Part shown: positions 1 through 9,558 of the stretch, one piece after another
How positions within the stretch are numbered: position 1 is the first letter of the stretch
Layout of the letters: every line of letters begins with the position of its first letter
NCBI RefSeq assembly: GCF_026072635.1
Contig: NZ_AP023081.1
Coordinates: forward strand, 280,501 to 344,500
DNA from: Pseudomonas solani
GTDB lineage: Bacteria > Pseudomonadota > Gammaproteobacteria > Pseudomonadales > Pseudomonadaceae
Reading direction: 5' to 3'
Length of the DNA: 64,000 nt
Program-made: the position numbers and the translations under genes
Notes under the pieces: generated by a model
What the model saw: only the letters and a program-made list of their open reading frames with translations
Told to the model about the DNA's origin: nothing
Database searches by the model: none

Positions 1-594
1 CTGGTTGGCGGCCTCGGCGGCGTCCCGCGCCTCGCGCAGCTGGCCATTGAGGGTCTGCAGCTCCAGGGTGCGCGCCGCCACCCGCTGCTCCAGCTCGTCG
101 TTGAGGGTCTGCAGGCGCTGCTGGGCGAGGATGCGCTCGGTGATGTCGGCGACGAAGCCTTCGAACAGCCCCTCCTCGTCCGGCTTCAGCAGCAGGTTCA
201 TCAGCACGTCCACATGGCTGCCATCCTGGCGACGCAGGCGCGTCTCGTAGCCGATCAACCCCTGCTGGCGCTGCAGCTCGGCACGGATGTACACCAGCTC
301 CGCCTCACCGCCAACGAACAGGTGGCTGGCCAGGTCGGTCAGCGACCACAGCAGTTGCTCCGGCGAGTCGTAGCCGAGCATCCGCGCCAGCGCCGGGTTG
401 GCCGCGCGCAGGCCCTCCTGCAGGCTGGCCTGGAAGATGCCGTGCACCGCGTGCTCGAACAGCCACTTGTAGCGGTTGCGCTCGGTCTCCAGCTCCTCCA
501 GGCGGCTCAGCAGCTCGGGGTAATGGCTCTTGCGCGCCGAGTGGCTGCCCAGCCCGAGCAGCGCCTGGCGCTGCTCCTCAGAGGGCCTCGGCAT
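1..594 (-). CDS. ercS: PAS-domain sensor histidine kinase ErcS, N-terminal part (cut by window edge)
   Basis: The reading frame stays open from an ATG at 594 to the left edge, showing 198 residues. The N-terminus (MPRPSEEQRQALLGLG) leads into a PAS fold at about residues 40-150, with the motifs NPALARMLGY and GFVADITER. A coiled-coil linker rich in Leu, Gln and Glu follows; the kinase core lies outside the window. The start overlaps the last 17 bases of ercA, so the two are probably translationally coupled. In P. aeruginosa, ErcS follows ErcA and belongs to the regulatory cascade for ethanol oxidation. No membrane segment is visible, so a cytoplasmic sensor is inferred. Assignment rests on the PAS sequence and on position; the HisKA and ATPase domains cannot be checked here. 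Confidence 0.85.
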   Translation of the reverse strand, partial: MPRPSEEQRQALLGLGSHSARKSHYPELLSRLEELETERNRYKWLFEHAVHGIFQASLQEGLRAANPALARMLGYDSPEQLLWSLTDLASHLFVGGEAELVYIRAELQRQQGLIGYETRLRRQDGSHVDVLMNLLLKPDEEGLFEGFVADITERILAQQRLQTLNDELEQRVAARTLELQTLNGQLREARDAAEAANQ

Positions 595-1741
595 ACACCA
601 CCTCGACATCCCGCTGGCTCGACTCGCGCGGGTTGGTGAGGATGCAGGGGTCCTCCATCGCATGGCGCGAAAGGAAGGGGATATCGGAGGTGGAAACGCC
701 GTGCAGCTTCAGCGTCTCGTGGAAGCCCACCGACTGCTTGAAGGCGATCAGGTGCTCCACCAGGCGCTGGCGGATCTGGTTGTGGTTGAGCCCGCGCGGG
801 TCGATGCCCAGGGTCTCGGCCACCATGCGGAAGCGCTCCGGCGCGGCGCTGTAGTTGAAGGCCACCACATGCTCCACCAGCGCCGCGTTGCACATGCCAT
901 GGGGCAGGTCGAGGAAGCCGCCGAGGCTGTGGGACATGGCGTGCACCGCCCCGAGAATGGCGTTGGAGAAGGCCAGCCCCGCCTGCATGCTGCCGAGCAT
1001 GATCTTCTCGCGCAGGGCGATGTCGTTTGGCGTGGCGATCATCTGCACCAGGTTGCCGTTGATCAGGCGCATGGCCTCCAGCGCGTGGGTGTCGGTGAGC
1101 GGCCCGCTGCCGGTGGAAACGAAGGCCTCGATGGCGTGCACCAGCGCGTCGATGCCGGTACAGGCGGAGAGGAAGGGGTCCATGCTCAGGGTGGTTTCCG
1201 GGTCGATCAGCGACACGTCCGGCACCACCGCCTTGCTGACGATGGAGAACTTCATGCGCTCGGCCTGATTGGAGATGATCACGAACTGCGACACGTCCGC
1301 CGAGGTGCCGGCGGTGGTGGGGATAAGGATCAGCGGCGGGCTCGGCACGCGGATGGTGTCCACCCCCTCGAACTCGAGGATGCAGCGGTTGTGGGCGACC
1401 ATGATGCCGATGCCCTTGGCGCAATCCATCGGGCTGCCGCCGCCCACCGCGACTATCACGTTGCAGCCCTCGCTGCGGTAGAAATCCGCCCCCAGGCGCA
1501 CCTCTTCCACACGCGGGTTGGGCGAGACCTGGGTGAACAGGCAGTAGTCGATGCCCTGGGCCTGCAGGCTGGCCTCCACATCGGCGACCCAGCCGGCGGC
1601 CAGCACGCCGGGGTCGGACACCACCAGCACCTTGCGCGCACCGAAGGTGCTCGCGTAGTTGCCGACGTTATGCCGGCAGCCGGCGCCGAAGATGATTTCG
1701 GGGGACACGAATTTACGCAGTTGGCTGATGTCGTGGCGCAT
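578..1741 (-). CDS. ercA: Iron-containing alcohol dehydrogenase-like regulatory protein ErcA
   Basis: This 387-residue protein belongs to the group III (Fe-type) alcohol dehydrogenases. The nucleotide-binding GGGSPMDCAKG lies near residue 100. The metal-site region includes TGIDALVHAIEAF and GAVHAMSHSLGG, with the expected His residues, followed by DLPHGMCNA. In Pseudomonas the orthologue next to ercS and pqqH is needed for normal induction of the exa system, and is thought to act in signalling rather than bulk catalysis. That role is family knowledge; the sequence shows an apparently intact enzyme fold. It lies 141 bp downstream of pqqH on the same strand. No strong terminator is visible in that gap, so it could share transcripts with pqq or have its own promoter. 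Confidence 0.93.
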   Translation of the reverse strand: MRHDISQLRKFVSPEIIFGAGCRHNVGNYASTFGARKVLVVSDPGVLAAGWVADVEASLQAQGIDYCLFTQVSPNPRVEEVRLGADFYRSEGCNVIVAVGGGSPMDCAKGIGIMVAHNRCILEFEGVDTIRVPSPPLILIPTTAGTSADVSQFVIISNQAERMKFSIVSKAVVPDVSLIDPETTLSMDPFLSACTGIDALVHAIEAFVSTGSGPLTDTHALEAMRLINGNLVQMIATPNDIALREKIMLGSMQAGLAFSNAILGAVHAMSHSLGGFLDLPHGMCNAALVEHVVAFNYSAAPERFRMVAETLGIDPRGLNHNQIRQRLVEHLIAFKQSVGFHETLKLHGVSTSDIPFLSRHAMEDPCILTNPRESSQRDVEVVYAEAL

Positions 1742-1882
1742 GAATCCGCCTGATCGTTCTTGTTATGGGATGGGAAGCAGACTACTGGAATCAGGGACGT
1801 TTTCAATCCGACCAATGGGTGCCAGCCGATTGCGAGTCGCCCGTTTCAGTGCTTGTGAACCTCCCGCCCCATCGCCATGCGA

Positions 1883-3739
1883 TCAGAGCAGCCGCCGATA
1901 GAACCCGTACTCCGCCTCCAGTGCGTGGGCGAGGTTGGCCGCCTGGCGGAAACCGTGGCCTTCGTCGGGGTAGAGGTACACCTCCACCTCGCGGCCCCGC
2001 TGGCGCAGGGCGTCGACCATGGAACAGGTTTGCGCGGGGACGACCACGGCGTCGCGGCCGCCCTGGAAGAAGATCAGCGGCGCCTCGATGTCATCCAGGC
2101 GCTGCAGCGGGGTGCGCTGGCGGTAGCGCTCGGCGTCGAGGTCGGGGTCGCCGATCAGCCAGTCGAGGTAGTCGGCCTCGAACTTGTGGGTGACCCGGCG
2201 CAGGGCCAGCGGGTCGCTGACCCCGTAGAGGCTGGCGCCGCCACGGAAGGCGCGGCTGTCGGCCAGGGCCAGCAATGTGCTGTAGCCACCGGCGCTGCCG
2301 CCACGGATAAAGGCCCGCTCGCCGTCGATGCGCCCGTCGGCGGCCAGGTGGGCGACCGCCGCGCAGGCGTCCTCCACCTCGATGCGCCCCCACTCGCCGC
2401 GCAGGCGCTGGCGGTAGGCGCGGCCGAAGCCGCTGCTGCCCCGGTAGTTGAGGTCGAGCACGGCGAAGCCGCGCTGGGTCCAGAACTGGATGCGCGGGTC
2501 GAACTGCGGGTAGCAGGCGGATGTCGGCCCACCGTGCATGAACACCAGCAATGGCGTGCGTTCGTCGGCCGGGCCGCGCACCTCGGCATGGCGTGGCGGG
2601 TAGAAGAAGCCATGGGCGCGCTCGCCCTGGCCGCTGTCGAAGCCCAGGGGCTCGGGGCGTGACAGCTGCGCCTCGCCCAGCGGTTGCTCGCCGCCGGCCA
2701 GTACCTCGACGCGACCGTCCACGCGGTCGATGGCGATCACCGCCGGCAGCCGGTCCGGCGCCGTGGCGATGGCATAGAAATGGGCCTCGTCGGCTGCCAG
2801 GGCGCGGAAGCGGCTGAAAGCGTCGGCCAGGCGTCGCTCCCCCGCCCCGCCCTGCTCCGCCAGCACGCCGAAGCCCTGCTCGAAGCGGCTCGACAGCAAC
2901 CCACCCGCCTCCAGCGGCAACCAGGTGCAGGCGCCCAGTTGCCAGGGCGCGGCGGCGTGGTCGGCCTCGGCACACCCCGCCACCGGACGCCAGCCCCGGG
3001 TGGATTCCTCCCAGGGTTGCCAGCCGGCGTGGCGGTCGCTCAGGCACAGCAAACGACCATCGGCGGCGAAGCGCGGCTGCTGCAGGGATTCGCCGCCTGC
3101 GGCACCGGCCAGCACGCGGTGCCCTTGCCAGTTGCCCCTGTCGTCGCGCTGCGCCTCGCACAGGCGGGTCTCGGTCCAGGGTTGCTCGGGGCGGTCCCAT
3201 TCGATCCAGGCCAGGCGTTGGCCGGTGCCGTCCAGCACCGGGGCGGCGTAGAAGTCGGCGCCCTCGGCAATCACCGAGCGGGTGCCATCGGCCAGGGCGA
3301 TGCTCACCAGGCGGTTGCGCACCGCCTCACCACCGTGACGCTCTTCCACCGCCAGCAACGCTTCGCCCTGGGCGTCGAATTGCAGGTCGCCGAAGCGGCT
3401 GCCGGGCTGCCGCGTCAGTGGCCGAGGCGCGCCGTCGACGCGCTGGAGATAAAGCTGCTGGTCCGCCTCGTTGACGAAGGCGACACCCTCGGCGGTGGGG
3501 CAGAAGGCGCCGCCGCCGTACTCGTGCACCCGGCTGCGCAGGGAGAAGCCCGCCGGTGTCAGGCAGCGCGCCTCACCGTGGCGCCACAACCAGAGGGTGG
3601 TGCGCGCGTCCGCCGGGTCGAACTGGCTCCACAGCAGGCCGTGGGCGCAGCGTTTCAGCTCGGCGAAATCGCGGCTGGCCGCTGCCGCATCGAGGGCGCT
3701 GAAGGTGCTGGGCCAGGTGCCGTAGGGGGCGATGGGCAT
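1883..3739 (-). CDS. pqqH: S9 family prolyl-oligopeptidase-like peptidase (PqqH)
   Basis: The protein has 618 residues. An N-terminal beta-propeller-like half carries W/D-rich blades, and a C-terminal alpha/beta hydrolase domain begins near residue 370. The nucleophile elbow is FIRGGSAGGYS (GxSxGG, Ser catalytic). The acid is probably the Asp in GGRDAVVVP and the base the His in YPDEGHGF, giving a complete triad. A strong Shine-Dalgarno (AGGAGGA) precedes the ATG. It starts 23 bp after the pqqE stop, so it is the last gene of the pqq operon. P. aeruginosa has the same gene, named pqqH. A proteolytic role in PQQ maturation is plausible because a peptide precursor must be trimmed, but this is inference. 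No signal peptide is seen, so the protein is probably cytoplasmic. Confidence 0.9.
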   Translation of the reverse strand: MPIAPYGTWPSTFSALDAAAASRDFAELKRCAHGLLWSQFDPADARTTLWLWRHGEARCLTPAGFSLRSRVHEYGGGAFCPTAEGVAFVNEADQQLYLQRVDGAPRPLTRQPGSRFGDLQFDAQGEALLAVEERHGGEAVRNRLVSIALADGTRSVIAEGADFYAAPVLDGTGQRLAWIEWDRPEQPWTETRLCEAQRDDRGNWQGHRVLAGAAGGESLQQPRFAADGRLLCLSDRHAGWQPWEESTRGWRPVAGCAEADHAAAPWQLGACTWLPLEAGGLLSSRFEQGFGVLAEQGGAGERRLADAFSRFRALAADEAHFYAIATAPDRLPAVIAIDRVDGRVEVLAGGEQPLGEAQLSRPEPLGFDSGQGERAHGFFYPPRHAEVRGPADERTPLLVFMHGGPTSACYPQFDPRIQFWTQRGFAVLDLNYRGSSGFGRAYRQRLRGEWGRIEVEDACAAVAHLAADGRIDGERAFIRGGSAGGYSTLLALADSRAFRGGASLYGVSDPLALRRVTHKFEADYLDWLIGDPDLDAERYRQRTPLQRLDDIEAPLIFFQGGRDAVVVPAQTCSMVDALRQRGREVEVYLYPDEGHGFRQAANLAHALEAEYGFYRRLL

Positions 3740-3763
3740 CGGGATTCCTCCTGCGGCGAAGGC

Positions 3764-4927
3764 TCAGGCCTTGGCGATCAGCTGCGCATTGCCCGGGTTG
3801 CGGAACACCAGTTCGCCCATCCCCCGTGGCGCCTCCTCGGCCTGGCGGCGGGCGTCGAGGATGATGCCGTGGTGCGCCGATTTGCTGCACACCGGGTCGG
3901 CATTGGCGGCATCCCCGGTGAGCATGAAGGCCTGGCAGCGACAGCCGCCGAAGTCGCGGTCCTTCTCGTCGCAGGAGCGGCACGGCTCGGGCATCCAGGC
4001 ATCGCCCCGGAAGCGGTTGAAACCGAAGGAGTCCTGCCAGATGTGGCGGATGCTGTGCTCACGCACATTGGGAAACTGCACCGGCAGCTGCCGTGCGCTG
4101 TGGCAGGGCAAGGCGGTGCCATCCGGGGTGATGTCGAGGAACAGGTTGCCCCAGCCGTTCATGCAGGCCTTGGGGCGCTCCTCGTAGTAGTCCGGGGTGA
4201 CGAAGATCAGCTTGCAGGGGTGGTTCTGGGCCGCCAGCTTGTCCCGGTAGGCGTGGGTGATGGCCTCGGCGCGCTCCAGCTGCTCGCGGGTCGGCAGCAG
4301 GCCGGCGCGGTTGAGCTCGGCCCAGCCGTAGAACTGGCAGGTGGCGAGCTCGACGAAGTCCGCCTCCAGCTCCAGGCACAGGTCGATGATGCGCTCGATG
4401 TTGTCGATGTTGTGCCGGTGGGTGACGAAGTTGAGCACCATCGGGTAGCCCGCCGCCTTCACCGCCCGGGCCATGGCCAGCTTCTGGGCGAAGGCCTTGC
4501 GCGAGCCGGCCAGCAGGTTGTTCACCTCCTCGTCGGCAGCCTGGAAGCTGATCTGGATATGGTCCAGCCCCGCCTCGGCGAACTCGGCGATGCGCGCCTC
4601 GGTGAGGCCGATGCCGGAGGTGATCAGGTTGGTGTAATAGCCCATGCCGCGTGCCGCGCGGATCAGCTCGGCCAGGTCCTGGCGCACCAGCGGTTCGCCA
4701 CCGGAGAAGCCCAGCTGCGCCGCCCCCAGCTCACGGGCCTGGCGGAACACCTCGATCCACTCGGCGGTGGACAGCTCCGCGCCCTGGCGGTCGAAATCCA
4801 GGGGGTTGGAGCAATACGGGCACTGCAGCGGGCAGCGATAGGTCAGTTCGGCCAGCAGCCATAAAGGTGGGCCGGGCTGGCGGGCCGTGCCAAGCGGTTC
4901 AACGCAACTCGATCCAGAACTGAGCAC
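3764..4927 (-). CDS. pqqE: PQQ biosynthesis radical SAM protein PqqE
   Basis: This radical S-adenosylmethionine enzyme cross-links the Glu and Tyr side chains of PqqA. With a GTG start at 4927 the 4Fe-4S motif CPLQCPYC places Cys at residues 32, 36 and 39. A GGEP SAM-binding motif follows, and a C-terminal SPASM region (ACMNGWGN, CRSCDEKDRDFGGCRC) binds the auxiliary clusters. The frame has no internal ATG before the catalytic core. GTG 4927 is preceded by GGAGG six bases upstream, which makes it the best start; it overlaps pqqD by 29 bases. The only other in-frame start is an ATG at 4975. At 387 residues the length is normal for the family. The leader is not conserved, and a small sequencing slip near it cannot be excluded. 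Confidence 0.95.
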   Translation of the reverse strand: MLSSGSSCVEPLGTARQPGPPLWLLAELTYRCPLQCPYCSNPLDFDRQGAELSTAEWIEVFRQARELGAAQLGFSGGEPLVRQDLAELIRAARGMGYYTNLITSGIGLTEARIAEFAEAGLDHIQISFQAADEEVNNLLAGSRKAFAQKLAMARAVKAAGYPMVLNFVTHRHNIDNIERIIDLCLELEADFVELATCQFYGWAELNRAGLLPTREQLERAEAITHAYRDKLAAQNHPCKLIFVTPDYYEERPKACMNGWGNLFLDITPDGTALPCHSARQLPVQFPNVREHSIRHIWQDSFGFNRFRGDAWMPEPCRSCDEKDRDFGGCRCQAFMLTGDAANADPVCSKSAHHGIILDARRQAEEAPRGMGELVFRNPGNAQLIAKA

Positions 4928-5177
4928 TGGCCACCTCCATGAACGCGAGGATGTCCTCGTCCACCCCCGGCACATCGGGGAAGCGCCCGGTGAGGTCGTC
5001 GATGATGGCGGCGACGCTGCGCTGGCCGTCGATCAGCTTGAGGATTTCGCTGGCGCTCTCGTTGAGCTTGATCATGCCTTCCGGGTAGAGCAGCACATGG
5101 CAGCCCTGGGCCGGTTCGAACTGGAAGCGGAAGCCCCGGCGCAGTTGCGGGGTCTTCGCTTGCAACACCTCGCTCAT
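4899..5177 (-). CDS. pqqD: PQQ biosynthesis peptide chaperone PqqD
   Basis: This 92-residue protein binds the PqqA precursor peptide and delivers it to PqqE. Typical family features are RRGFRFQFEPAQ near the N-terminus, LLYPEGMIKLNESASEIL, and the helical DGQRSVAAIIDDL segment. The ATG overlaps the pqqC stop in an ATGA arrangement, and its end overlaps the pqqE start, so pqqC, pqqD and pqqE are translationally coupled. Length and motifs match stand-alone PqqD proteins of Pseudomonas, and no odd features are seen. Confidence 0.95.
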   Translation of the reverse strand: MSEVLQAKTPQLRRGFRFQFEPAQGCHVLLYPEGMIKLNESASEILKLIDGQRSVAAIIDDLTGRFPDVPGVDEDILAFMEVASAQFWIELR

Positions 5178-5926
5178 TGCCCCAGCCCCCGGTGCCAGAC
5201 CCGCTCGCGGGTCACCGTGTGGTAGGGCGGGCGCTCCAGCTCGTAGGCCATGCTCATGGCGTCGAGCATGCTCCACAGCACGTCGAGCTTGAACTGCAGG
5301 ATCTCCAGCATGCGCGCCTGCTGCTCCACCGTGCGGTAGTGCGCCAGGGTGATGCGCAGGCCGTGCTCCACATCGCGCCGGGCCTGGGACAGGCGCGAGC
5401 GGAAGTAGTCGTAGCCGGCCGGGTCGATCCAGGGGTAATGACTGGGCCAGGCGTCCAGCCGCGACTGGTGGATCTGCGGCGCGAAGAGTTCGGTCAGCGA
5501 GCTGCTCGCCGCCTCCTGCCAGCTGGCGCGGCGGGCGAAGTTGACGTAGGCGTCCACGGCGAAGCGCACCCCCGGCAGCACCAGCTCCTGGGACAGCACC
5601 TGCTCGCGGTCCAGCCCCACCGCCTCGGCCAGGCGCAGCCAGGCTTCGATGCCGCCCGCCTCGCCCGGTGCGCCGTCGTGGTCCTGGATGCGCTGGATCC
5701 ATTCGCGGCGGGTGTCGCGGTCCGGGCAGTTGGCGAGAATCGTCGCATCCTTCAGCGGGATGCACACCTGGTAGTAGAAGCGGTTGGCCACCCACCCCTG
5801 GATCTGCTCGCGGCTGGCGCGGCCCTGGTACATGGCCACATGGAAGGGGTGGTGGATGTGGTAGTAGGCGCCCTTGGCGCGCAGTGCCTGTTCGAATTGC
5901 TCGGGACTCATGGCGGTCTGTTGCAT
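5174..5926 (-). CDS. pqqC: Pyrroloquinoline-quinone synthase PqqC
   Basis: The 250-residue protein catalyses the final cofactor-free oxidation and ring closure giving PQQ. Recognisable signatures are YYHIHHPFHVAMYQG near residues 21-35, the RFYYQ segment, RIQDHDG, and the C-terminal ALHYRT-like helix region. The length equals that of other Pseudomonas PqqC proteins. An upstream in-frame extension exists, but the ATG at 5926 has an AAGGAG ribosome site and gives the canonical N-terminus (MQQTAMSPEQFEQ). It lies 28 bp after pqqB and overlaps pqqD by four bases. Confidence 0.96.
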   Translation of the reverse strand: MQQTAMSPEQFEQALRAKGAYYHIHHPFHVAMYQGRASREQIQGWVANRFYYQVCIPLKDATILANCPDRDTRREWIQRIQDHDGAPGEAGGIEAWLRLAEAVGLDREQVLSQELVLPGVRFAVDAYVNFARRASWQEAASSSLTELFAPQIHQSRLDAWPSHYPWIDPAGYDYFRSRLSQARRDVEHGLRITLAHYRTVEQQARMLEILQFKLDVLWSMLDAMSMAYELERPPYHTVTRERVWHRGLGQ

Positions 5927-5954
5927 GGACAGCTCCTTGTTATGCGCCACCGGC

Positions 5955-6869
5955 TCAGAGGCGAATGGCCATGCCATCGCGGGCCACTTCGATGCCGCGC
6001 GCGTCCAGTTCGGCGCGCTCGGCGGAATCGGCATCGAGGATGGGGTTGGTGTTGTTGATGTGGATGAGTACCCGGCGCTTGTCCTGAAGGCCGCCCAGCA
6101 CCTCCAGCATGCCGCCGGGGCCGCTCTGCGGCAGGTGGCCCATCTCGCTGCCGAGCTTGTCGCCCACCTCGCACAGGCGCATCTCGTCGTCGCGCCAGAG
6201 CGTGCCGTCCACCAGCAGGCAGTCGGCGCGGCGCATCCAGCCCAGTAGCGCCTCGTCAACCTGGCCCAGGCCCGGCGCATAGAACAGCGAGCCGCCGGTG
6301 CGCAGGTCCTCGACGAACAGGCCGATGTTGTCGCCCGGGTGCGGGTTGCCCCGGTGCGGCGAATAGGGCGGCGCGCTGCTGCGCAGGGCGATGGCGGTGA
6401 AGCGCAGCCCCGGGCAGGCGGGAATGGTGAAGGGCTCGCCGTCCAGGGCGATGGGGTTCCAGGCCAGACCGCCGTTCCAGTGCTGCAGCATGGTGAACAG
6501 CGGGAAGCCGCTGGTCAGGTCCTGGTGGACCATCTCCGTGCACCACACCGAATGCGGGCAGCCCTCGCGCAGGGTCAGCAGGCCGGTGACGTGGTCGATC
6601 TGGCTGTCCATCAGCAGCACGGCGGCGATGGCCGTGTCGCGCAGGCGCCGGGCCGGCTGCAACGTCGGGAAGGCCTCGATCTGCGCGCGAATGTCGGGGG
6701 AGGCGTTGCACAGCACCCAGTTGACCCCGTCATCGCTCAGGGCGATGGAGGACTGGGTGCGCGCCTCGGCGTTGAGGGTGCCGGCGCGCAGGCCGGCGCA
6801 GTTGCGGCAGTTGCAGTTCCACTGCGGAAAGCCCCCGCCGGCGGCGGAGCCGAGAATCTGGATATGCAT
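5955..6869 (-). CDS. pqqB: PQQ biosynthesis protein PqqB
   Basis: This 304-residue metallo-beta-lactamase-fold protein has the family N-terminus (HIQILGSAAGGGFPQWNCNC). The metal-site region is DSQIDHVTGLLTLREG, a variant of the usual HxHxDH motif. A late HINNTNP motif and the family C-terminus (GIEVARDGMAIRL) are present. PqqB acts as an iron-dependent hydroxylase on the tyrosine-derived intermediate in published work; the sequence alone shows only the fold and metal region. The paired Cys in NCNCRNC are family-typical. It is separated from pqqA by a 44-bp spacer that holds a strong hairpin. Confidence 0.96.
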   Translation of the reverse strand: MHIQILGSAAGGGFPQWNCNCRNCAGLRAGTLNAEARTQSSIALSDDGVNWVLCNASPDIRAQIEAFPTLQPARRLRDTAIAAVLLMDSQIDHVTGLLTLREGCPHSVWCTEMVHQDLTSGFPLFTMLQHWNGGLAWNPIALDGEPFTIPACPGLRFTAIALRSSAPPYSPHRGNPHPGDNIGLFVEDLRTGGSLFYAPGLGQVDEALLGWMRRADCLLVDGTLWRDDEMRLCEVGDKLGSEMGHLPQSGPGGMLEVLGGLQDKRRVLIHINNTNPILDADSAERAELDARGIEVARDGMAIRL

Positions 6870-6887
6870 GGGAACCCCTGTCGGGAA

Positions 6888-6905
6888 GCCCCGGCGGACC
6901 GGGGC
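6888..6905 (-). terminator. Hairpin between pqqA and pqqB (probable attenuator)
   Basis: A 7-bp perfect stem (GCCCCGG / CCGGGGC) with a 4-base loop lies in the 44-bp gap between the pqqA stop and the pqqB start. No U-tract follows, so partial termination or a 3'-end stabiliser for the pqqA message is more likely than full termination. Such an arrangement would let the peptide substrate be made in excess over the enzymes. That function is inferred. Confidence 0.55.
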
Positions 6906-6913
6906 AAGGACGA

Positions 6914-6985
6914 TCAGCGGTTGGCGAAGTACATGGTCACTTCGAAGCCGATGCGCAGGTCGGTATAGGCGGGTTTAGTCCACAT
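6914..6985 (-). CDS. pqqA: PQQ precursor peptide PqqA
   Basis: A 23-residue ORF reads [20 protein letters not shown] plus ANR. It contains the invariant Glu15 and Tyr19 of the E-V-T-M-Y core, which are cross-linked by PqqE and form the whole PQQ skeleton. The start has an AGAGGA ribosome site. This is the first gene of the pqq operon. The upstream region (6986-7393) is shared with the divergent AcoR-like regulator and carries a copy of the regulon motif at 7082-7095 and a palindrome at 7009-7022. Confidence 0.97.
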
Positions 6986-7008
6986 GGGTCGTTCCTCTTC
7001 TTATGGCG

Positions 7009-7022
7009 CCGGAGAATTCCGG
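7009..7022. promoter_or_regulatory. GGAA/TTCC-type palindrome upstream of pqqA
   Basis: CCGGAGAATTCCGG is a near-perfect palindrome lying 23 bp before the pqqA start. Its centre is 73 bp from the centre of the motif at 7082-7095. Similar palindromes sit 73.5 and 75.5 bp from the same motif at exaA and pedH. A two-protein control region is inferred. Confidence 0.4.
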
Positions 7023-7081
7023 CAGGTTTGAGTTAACCACCAGGCCCGACACCCTCGAATGCTACTTTCGAACGAGTTCCG

Positions 7082-7095
7082 GTCCTGATTTGGTA
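7082..7095. promoter_or_regulatory. Regulon motif copy (pqqA)
   Basis: GTCCTGATTTGGTA matches the shared pattern YTACTNCYTTGGTA at 10 of the 13 specified bases at most, with the TTGGTA half intact. It lies 97 bp upstream of the pqqA start. It is the weakest of six copies in this window, and is included because its position relative to the gene fits the others. Confidence 0.5.
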
Positions 7096-7102
7096 GCGTG
7101 CG

Positions 7103-7139
7103 TGCGACAGCTGTGCGCCCGCCCGTTACAGCTGTCGCA
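7103..7139. promoter_or_regulatory. Large inverted repeat, probable AcoR-type activator site
   Basis: The arms TGCGACAGCTGT (7103-7114) and ACAGCTGTCGCA (7128-7139) are perfectly complementary over 12 bases with a 13-base spacer. Half-sites of the same sequence occur upstream of the quinohaemoprotein gene at 13380-13391 and 13421-13432. The position, about 255 bp before the regulator start, suits an enhancer-type site used for autoregulation or for the divergent pqq promoter. The binding protein is inferred. Confidence 0.6.
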
Positions 7140-7393
7140 TTTCTGCGACGGCTGCCCACGCGCCCCACACGACACGGCCTGGCGACGAAGCGCCCTGGAC
7201 CGGGCCTTGCGGCGACGACTGAAGCTTTAGGCATGTGCCTTGCTGTATCCGTGCCATCTCCGACGGATGGATAACTGCAGGCGACTGCTCTGCGGTCTAT
7301 GGTTGGAGCGTCCGGCTGGGCTGCCGGTTCGACCAAAACAACAAGACGCCGAGGCGCGCCCCCAGGGGCCACCATCGGCCAACGGGAGTGCCT

Positions 7394-9346
<1,953 letters not shown>

Positions 9347-9353
9347 CCCGTAG

Positions 9354-9371
9354 GGGCGAATTCATTCGCCC
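9354..9371 (+). terminator. Hairpin after the AcoR-like regulator
   Basis: GGGCGAA and TTCGCCC form a perfect 7-bp stem around a TTCA loop, eight bases after the stop codon. No T-run follows, so termination strength is uncertain. The sequence also resembles a common Pseudomonas intergenic repeat (variants at about 9504-9520 and 14042-14058). Confidence 0.5.
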
Positions 9372-9396
9372 AGCCTGTAGCCCGGGCTTCAGACGT

Positions 9397-9475
9397 AGGG
9401 TGGACCACGCTTCACCGGTCCACCCTGCGGGGTCACGGCGAACGCCCTTGGTGGATGGAAAAAGCGCCATCCACC
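9397..9475. repeat. REP-like doublet (two inverted hairpins)
   Basis: The first hairpin is a 10-bp stem (AGGGTGGACC / GGTCCACCCT, 9397-9426) with loop ACGCTTCACC. The second is a 9-bp stem (GGTGGATGG / CCATCCACC, 9450-9475) with loop AAAAAGCG. Read on the opposite strand, the second loop also contains CGCTT, so the pair forms two REP units in inverted orientation. Related units occur at 13499-13600, 13762-13863, 45289-45314 and 46580-46609. Confidence 0.75.
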
Positions 9476-9525
9476 CCCGACCGGTCTCACCCCAGGACAT
9501 ACAAGCGAATTCATTCGCGATCGGA

Positions 9526-9550
9526 CGTGGCGGCGAACACCGCCGCCACG
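9526..9550 (-). terminator. Hairpin after the aldA-type gene
   Basis: A perfect 10-bp inverted repeat (CGTGGCGGCG / CGCCGCCACG) with a 5-base loop begins eight bases downstream of the dehydrogenase stop. It is GC-rich and lacks a U-tract. It probably ends or protects the transcript of the quinohaemoprotein operon. Confidence 0.6.
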
Positions 9551-9558
9551 CCCGCCCC

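Larger units (their letters stand above)
6986..7393. promoter_or_regulatory. 408-bp divergent control region between pqqA and the AcoR-like regulator
   Basis: No gene is supported here. In order it holds a 14-bp palindrome (7009-7022), a copy of the regulon motif (7082-7095), a large 12-bp-arm inverted repeat (7103-7139) with a further half-site at 7144-7154, and a possible weak sigma-54 -24/-12 pair around 7229-7243 (GGCA, five bases, TTGC). Leftward signals would serve pqqA and rightward signals the regulator gene. Confidence 0.6.

Noticed and set aside
1742..1882. Sigma-54 promoter for ercA (TGGCAC near 1820 on the minus strand)
   Set aside because: No TTGC follows at the required five-base spacing.
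2684..4864. Long plus-strand ORF opposite pqqH and pqqE
   Set aside because: The minus-strand genes are unequivocal by motif; the plus-strand translation is low-complexity Ala/Gly/Gln/Val without any domain.
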